Shown here: piece after piece, positions 6,427-10,000 of the stretch | How positions within the stretch are numbered: position 1 is the first letter of the stretch | How the letters are laid out: each line of letters starts with the position of its first letter | Assembly (NCBI GenBank): GCA_020216745.1 | Contig: JAIWNQ010000204.1 | Location: 1-10,000 of the forward strand | Direction of reading: 5' to 3' | DNA from: Candidatus Hydrogenedens sp. | GTDB lineage: Bacteria; Hydrogenedentota; Hydrogenedentia; Hydrogenedentales; Hydrogenedentaceae | Length of the DNA: 10,000 nucleotides | Notes under the pieces: model-generated | Seen by the model: only the letters and a program-made list of their open reading frames with translations | What the model was told of the DNA's origin: nothing | Databases searched by the model: none | Position numbers and translations under genes: made by a program

Positions 6427-7392
6427 TCAGGGAGTTTTCCACTGATTAACACTGGCAGAAGGTACTGGTATCTCATTTAATATTTCCTTTATAACGGATG
6501 AGATAGTTACTTTTCGGAGTCTGCTTTCTGGATTGAGTATTAACCGATGTTCCAACACAGGAGATATCAATGCCTTCACATCATCAGGGATGACATACCC
6601 TCTACCTAATACTGCAGCATATCCCTGACAGCAACGAAACAGCATCAATGAAGCACGTGGGCTTGCTCCTAAAAGTACATGAGCATGGTCCCGTGTTCGA
6701 GCGATAATTCGTAACATATATTCGCGAACTTTAGGATGTACAAAAATTTCACGGACTTTCATCTGCATTTGTACAATGGTTTGAGGGTCTGTTACGGGCT
6801 TTAGGTTTTCAATTGGATGTGATAATCTCAACCGCTCTAACATGTCTAATTCTGCCATTATTCCTGGATATCCCATGGATAAACGTATCATAAAGCGGTC
6901 TAATTGTGCCTCTGGCAACGGAAACGTGCCTTCATGTTCAACAGGATTTTGAGTTGCAAATACAATAAACGGCTGATTCAAAATATATGTTTTTCCATCA
7001 ACAGAAACTTGCCCTTCTGCCATGGCTTCTAAAAGAGCAGATTGTGTTCTCGGTGTGGCACGGTTAATTTCATCAGCGACAACAACGTGGCTGAAAATAG
7101 GTCCTTGTCGAAACTCAAAACTTTGTGTTTTTTGATTGAAGATAGAAACACCGGTAACATCGGTGGGTAAAAGGTCAGGGGTACATTGAATCCGTGTGTA
7201 GGTACATCCACTGGAAATGGCTAATGCTCTGGCTAACATTGTTTTTGCCACACCTGGAACGTCTTCAAGTAAGACATGTCCACCAGAAAGAAACGCTGAC
7301 AAAGCAATTCGTATGACCTGTCCTTTATCAAGAATTACAGTCTCTATGTTCTGGACGAGTTCTTTGACTATTTCCCGAAATTGTCCTGCCAT
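6427..7392 (-). CDS. MoxR-family AAA+ ATPase
   Basis: 321 residues, typical length for the family. Walker A is EDVPGVAKT (43-51), the MoxR variant. Walker B is VVVADEINR (103-111), followed by TPRTQSALLEAMAEGQVSVDG. Sensor 1 lies in FATQNPVEHEGTFPLPEAQLDRF (145-167), with R166 the probable Arg finger. Sensor 2 is GASPRA (242-247). MoxR ATPases act as chaperones that help assemble or activate partner complexes, usually together with a DUF58 and/or VWA-domain protein encoded just downstream. No such partner is visible here; the next gene is the Ser/Thr kinase 99 bp away. AAGGTGAT, about 7 bases before the ATG, is a strong ribosome binding site. The gene diverges from the secreted-protein gene at 7474. 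Confidence 0.95.
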   Translation of the reverse strand: MAGQFREIVKELVQNIETVILDKGQVIRIALSAFLSGGHVLLEDVPGVAKTMLARALAISSGCTYTRIQCTPDLLPTDVTGVSIFNQKTQSFEFRQGPIFSHVVVADEINRATPRTQSALLEAMAEGQVSVDGKTYILNQPFIVFATQNPVEHEGTFPLPEAQLDRFMIRLSMGYPGIMAELDMLERLRLSHPIENLKPVTDPQTIVQMQMKVREIFVHPKVREYMLRIIARTRDHAHVLLGASPRASLMLFRCCQGYAAVLGRGYVIPDDVKALISPVLEHRLILNPESRLRKVTISSVIKEILNEIPVPSASVNQWKTP

Positions 7393-7405
7393 AAAGTCAT
7401 CACCT

Positions 7406-7440
7406 TTGAAATTGGTACATTTAATGTTATTATATATTAT
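7406..7440 (+). promoter_or_regulatory. Possible sigma70-type promoter for the secreted-protein gene
   Basis: Two overlapping candidates lie in the 81-bp divergent gap. TTGAAA (7406-7411) is 16 bp from TATTAT (7428-7433), and TTGGTA (7412-7417) is 17 bp from TATTAT (7435-7440). Both would read plus-strand toward 7474. The region is AT-rich, so a chance match is possible; it also lies just upstream of the MoxR start on the other strand. Confidence 0.3.
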
Positions 7441-7473
7441 GAGGAGTAAAAAGAATAATTGGGGATTAAAATT

Positions 7474-8274
7474 ATGAACAGAATAAAAAATAAAATGTTG
7501 TTATTATTAATCTTCTTAATCGAAATATATTTTTATTCGCTCTGTCTGTCTGCTGATGTTCTGGTCACGCCTACAAAGACATACACAGATGTTTTTATTA
7601 TTGAAGGTGATAATTTGCTATATATTTTAAATCCTAATGATGGAACTATCAACAGTATACAGAAGAAAGCAATTGCAGAAAATTCTATATTTTATGATGA
7701 GCCTGAAAAACGTTCAGAATTAAAAACAAAATGGGATAAACAACATTCATCTGAGGCTAAAAACACCTACACATCAAGTAACACTTTACAAAAAGTAGAA
7801 ATGAGTGCACCATTATTGCATACATATAATAGTGCTACAAAAGAAATAAATAGTTCCTCCCCAATTCTATTGAGACTTAAAGGGAATGCATACCAAAATA
7901 ATCAACAAAGAATAAATTATTATCCTCAAGAACAACGTGCAGGCATTCTGCACAGACAACAGCAATCACCCCTTACAAAAAGTTATTATTCTCTATATAT
8001 GCCAGAAAATAGAGGTTATGACAGCAGTAGGAAAATTGTTTTAAGGAATCCATCCGTGTCCCCTAACACGTACTATACAGGTTCAGGGATTCCAAATTAT
8101 GGGGCAAATCGTTTTTCTGGCGGAATGGGAGGTATGAGAGGTTATTCTATGGCTTATCCTTCTGGTGGATATGATGTTACCATTATCAGCAATATATCTG
8201 ACCTTTTTTCTACTATTGATGACCGACTTGTAGGAGAATTTCCATCAGTAAGGATACGTATTATAAATAGATAA
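7474..8274 (+). CDS. Unrecognised secreted protein with Gln/Asn/Tyr-rich middle and Gly-rich tail
   Basis: 266 residues from ATG 7474. A TTG at 7459 would add five residues, but GGGGATT (7461-7467), 7 bases before the ATG, favours the shorter form. Residues 1-26 are a clear signal peptide (hydrophobic MLLLLIFLIEIYFYSLCLSA). Residues 28-68 (DVLVTPTKTYTDVFIIEGDNL..., then DGTINSIQKKAI) loosely resemble the short beta-rich motif of exported proteins in which a DxxxxxxGxxxxxxI stretch is followed by a DGTxxxIxxxxI stretch; this is weak. About 85-200 is polar, rich in Ser, Asn, Gln and Tyr, and probably disordered. Residues 204-233 are Gly/Met/Tyr-rich (SGIPNYGANRFSGGMGGMRG). The last 30 (DVTIISNISDLFSTIDDRL...) look folded. 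No Cys pairs, enzyme motif or anchor is seen. Function unknown; a surface or envelope role is only inferred. It is transcribed away from the MoxR gene. Confidence 0.75.
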   Translation: MNRIKNKMLLLLIFLIEIYFYSLCLSADVLVTPTKTYTDVFIIEGDNLLYILNPNDGTINSIQKKAIAENSIFYDEPEKRSELKTKWDKQHSSEAKNTYTSSNTLQKVEMSAPLLHTYNSATKEINSSSPILLRLKGNAYQNNQQRINYYPQEQRAGILHRQQQSPLTKSYYSLYMPENRGYDSSRKIVLRNPSVSPNTYYTGSGIPNYGANRFSGGMGGMRGYSMAYPSGGYDVTIISNISDLFSTIDDRLVGEFPSVRIRIINR

Positions 8275-8311
8275 AGTAAATAAAAATTATTATTTTGGGG
8301 TGTTAGATGTG

Positions 8312-8347
8312 GTCAGACAAATTAGACATGTTGGACACATCGGGTAG
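8312..8347. repeat. Degenerate 9-bp repeats related to those at 1721-1747, copy 2
   Basis: Successive 9-mers are GTCAGACAA (8312-8320), ATTAGACAT (8321-8329), GTTGGACAC (8330-8338) and ATCGGGTAG (8339-8347). They keep the 9-bp period and the RTYRGACAN pattern of the first locus, mostly with C/T and A/G changes. A partial unit (GTTAGATGT, 8302-8310) may precede them. They lie 38 bp after the stop of the secreted-protein gene and 109 bp before the methyltransferase gene. The rest of this 181-bp gap is AT-rich with no gene seen. Confidence 0.6.
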
Positions 8348-8455
8348 AGTAAACAAAACTAACTTTGAATTTTAGGTATGCAGGATAGGTATAAAGTAGC
8401 AAAAAATGAGATAATAAGCGGAATGTGTATCATTAAATAAAAGCAGGAAATAAAT

Positions 8456-9478
8456 ATGACATTTTTAGATATCGTCAAAGGTTCAAAGGAAGTATTGTGT
8501 TGTCCATTTGCAAGTTTTCCTGGCACTTCATTAACAAAATCCACAGTGAAAGAGAACCTGAATAACGGGATACTACAAGCAGAAACTATTATTGCCTTGC
8601 AGAAAGTGTGCGATTTTGATATTGTTTTTCCGATGATGGATTTAACTGTAGAAGCGGAGGCATTTGGGGCGAATATCAACTGGGATATTGATGAACTACC
8701 TGCTATCACGGGAAAAATAATCGCTGACGCAAACGATGTAAAATTTTTACCAATACCTGAAATTGGGGAAGGTAATAGATTAGGCATTTTCGTTGAGGCA
8801 TGTAGAAAATTGAAAATGGAATTTCCTAATAAATGGGTTTGGGGATATATCCTTGGACCCTTTTCGGTAGCAGGTCGTTTGATGGGGATGACAGAGATTT
8901 CCATTGCAATAAAATTAGAACCTGAACTCGTTCATCATGTATTAGAAAAGGTACATGGCTTGTTGGAACAATATGCATCAGCATTACTTATTACAGGAAT
9001 TGATGGTTTGGTTATATTAGAACCTGCATCGGGAATGTTAGATGAAAATGATGCTAATGAGTTTTCTAATAATTATATTAAGAGAATTGTAAATGTAATT
9101 AAAGATAAGGAGAAAATCCCTGTTTTGCATAATTGTGGGAGAGTTTTACATCTTGTTGAAAGTCTTTGTGCGACGGAAGTGGAAGTACTCCACGTAGGTT
9201 CAGTAACAGAACCTTATGATATTTATCCACGTGTCCCTGAGAATGTTGTTTTGATGGGAAATTTAAATCCAACAGAAACATTTCTACAGGGAGCACCAGA
9301 AAAAGTTAGAGAAAACACTATAGCGTTACTCAAAAAAATGTTGGGATATGAACGGTTCGTAATATCATCCGGTTGTGATATTCCACCAGGGACACCTATA
9401 GAAAATTTGATAGCGTTTAAAGATGCGGTAATTTCGTTAAAGCAAATCGCTAATAGTGAGTGCAACAAGGAAACATAA
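8456..9478 (+). CDS. UroD-family methyltransferase, MtaA/CmuA type
   Basis: 340 residues, with the fold of uroporphyrinogen decarboxylase. Motifs point to the methylcobamide:thiol methyltransferase branch: FDIVFPMMDLTVEAEAFG (54-71), GPFSVAGRLMGM (134-145), and zinc ligands H225-x-C227 (PVLHNCG) plus C307 (ISSGCDIPPGTP), matching the His-x-Cys...Cys set of MtaA. The heme-pathway UroD lacks this zinc site, so a role in heme synthesis is unlikely. Family members move methyl groups between corrinoid proteins and thiols or tetrahydrofolate; the substrate cannot be read here, and no corrinoid protein is nearby. AGGA lies about 7 bases before the ATG. A weak promoter-like pair, TTGAAT (8365-8370) and TATAAA (8390-8395), with a long 19-bp spacer, lies upstream. 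The next gene starts after one base, so they form an operon. Confidence 0.85.
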   Translation: MTFLDIVKGSKEVLCCPFASFPGTSLTKSTVKENLNNGILQAETIIALQKVCDFDIVFPMMDLTVEAEAFGANINWDIDELPAITGKIIADANDVKFLPIPEIGEGNRLGIFVEACRKLKMEFPNKWVWGYILGPFSVAGRLMGMTEISIAIKLEPELVHHVLEKVHGLLEQYASALLITGIDGLVILEPASGMLDENDANEFSNNYIKRIVNVIKDKEKIPVLHNCGRVLHLVESLCATEVEVLHVGSVTEPYDIYPRVPENVVLMGNLNPTETFLQGAPEKVRENTIALLKKMLGYERFVISSGCDIPPGTPIENLIAFKDAVISLKQIANSECNKET

Positions 9479-9479
9479 T

Positions 9480-10000
9480 ATGACACACATTGGTTGGATA
9501 CGGTTGGGATTGATATTTGTCTTTATATTTTCTCCATTTCTATTATTTGCCCAATCAGATGATGTGGAAATGAAAGATTGGATTGACGCTTCACTATATC
9601 GGGATATGAATATTGTTATCCCAGTAAATGCTTCTCCTATTCTCCAACATTCTGCTGAGGTTTTCAAAAAATATTGGGAATTGTGCACATATAGACCTAT
9701 TAGTATCTCTAATACAAATCAAGGGCTATTAAATATCTGGTTGGGTCCAGAACTATGCACACAAGAATTGATACACTCGGAAGAATTGGAGGACCTGGGT
9801 GAAGAAGGGTTTATCATACGAACTTACACACCCACAAGGAAATATGCCCAAAAAGGTGTGGCAAAACAATTGCTAATCTGTGGAAAGACAGATTTAGGGA
9901 CACTCCATGGCGTTTATACCTTCTTTGAACGTTATTTGAATGTAGCATGGTTATCTTCATCTTACACACACACACCACCTTTAGGTTATCGCCTTAAAGA
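9480..10000 (+). CDS. Secreted protein with GH67 N-terminal/DUF4838-like domain (partial, runs off the window)
   Basis: 173 codons are visible from the ATG at 9480, open to the edge; the family is usually many hundreds of residues, so most of it is missing. Residues 1-24 form a signal peptide ending FLLFA. Residues 43-50 (MNIVIPVN), 86-89 (IWLG), EEGFIIRTY (108-116) and LLICGKTDLGTLHGVYTFFERYLNVAWL (131-158) match the alpha-glucuronidase N-terminal-like (GH20b-fold) domain that precedes catalytic barrels in GH67, GH20, GH84 and DUF4838 proteins. The GTLxGVYxFxExxL motif is characteristic. A carbohydrate-active role outside the cytoplasm is inferred; the catalytic part is not in view, so no substrate can be given. 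AAGGAAA (9467-9473) lies 6 bases before the ATG, and only one base separates it from the methyltransferase stop, so the two are probably co-expressed. Confidence 0.75.
   Translation, partial: MTHIGWIRLGLIFVFIFSPFLLFAQSDDVEMKDWIDASLYRDMNIVIPVNASPILQHSAEVFKKYWELCTYRPISISNTNQGLLNIWLGPELCTQELIHSEELEDLGEEGFIIRTYTPTRKYAQKGVAKQLLICGKTDLGTLHGVYTFFERYLNVAWLSSSYTHTPPLGYRLK

Noticed and set aside
7459..7473. TTG start five codons upstream for the secreted protein
   Set aside because: The ATG at 7474 has a GGGGATT at good spacing; the GAGGAG at 7441-7446 is 12 bases from the TTG, longer than usual.
8359..8904. 181-residue minus-strand reading frame over the start of the methyltransferase gene
   Set aside because: It runs opposite to a gene with clear family motifs, has no recognised domain and is a frame shadow.

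Overview
The window is AT-rich, roughly mid-30s percent GC by eye, and is densely packed with bacterial genes. It looks like a Gram-negative, diderm, free-living heterotroph: it has a predicted lipoprotein of the DUF1318 type, Sec-type signal peptides, an L,D-transpeptidase, a Hanks-type kinase, a c-di-GMP synthase, a UroD-like methyltransferase and secreted glycosidase-like proteins. This mix is common in uncultured PVC-like or Hydrogenedentota-like bacteria. That placement is inferred from gene content only; no rRNA or marker gene is present.

Layout. Positions 1-75 are the end of a plus-strand gene with a transglutaminase-core-like motif, followed by a hairpin terminator at 130-153. A secreted TIM-barrel glycosidase-like gene (270-1715, plus) follows, preceded by a 14-bp perfect palindrome. 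Its stop lies 5 bp before three exact 9-bp direct repeats (GTCnGAC units), which fill the gap to a converging minus-strand block.

That block reads MoxR AAA ATPase (7392-6427), Ser/Thr protein kinase (6327-5392), membrane-anchored LysM/YkuD L,D-transpeptidase (5384-4032), DICT-like/GAF/GGDEF diguanylate cyclase (3991-2330) and DUF1318 lipoprotein (2325-1756). The last two genes are 4 bp apart, and kinase and transpeptidase are 7 bp apart. The set looks like a cell-envelope and signalling unit: phosphorylation, c-di-GMP, peptidoglycan cross-linking and an envelope lipoprotein. No shared role is shown by the sequence itself.

Divergent from the MoxR gene is an unrecognised secreted protein (7474-8274, plus). 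A second, more decayed copy of the 9-bp repeat (8312-8347) follows. Then comes a plus-strand pair separated by one base: a MtaA/CmuA-type UroD-family methyltransferase (8456-9478) and the start of a secreted protein with a GH67-N/DUF4838-like amino-terminal domain (9480 to the window edge).

No rRNA, tRNA, CRISPR array, transposase or phage gene was seen, and there is no gene-free stretch above 300 bases. The most distinctive unexplained structure is the 9-bp palindromic repeat family at two intergenic sites. The least characterised gene is the secreted protein at 7474-8274.
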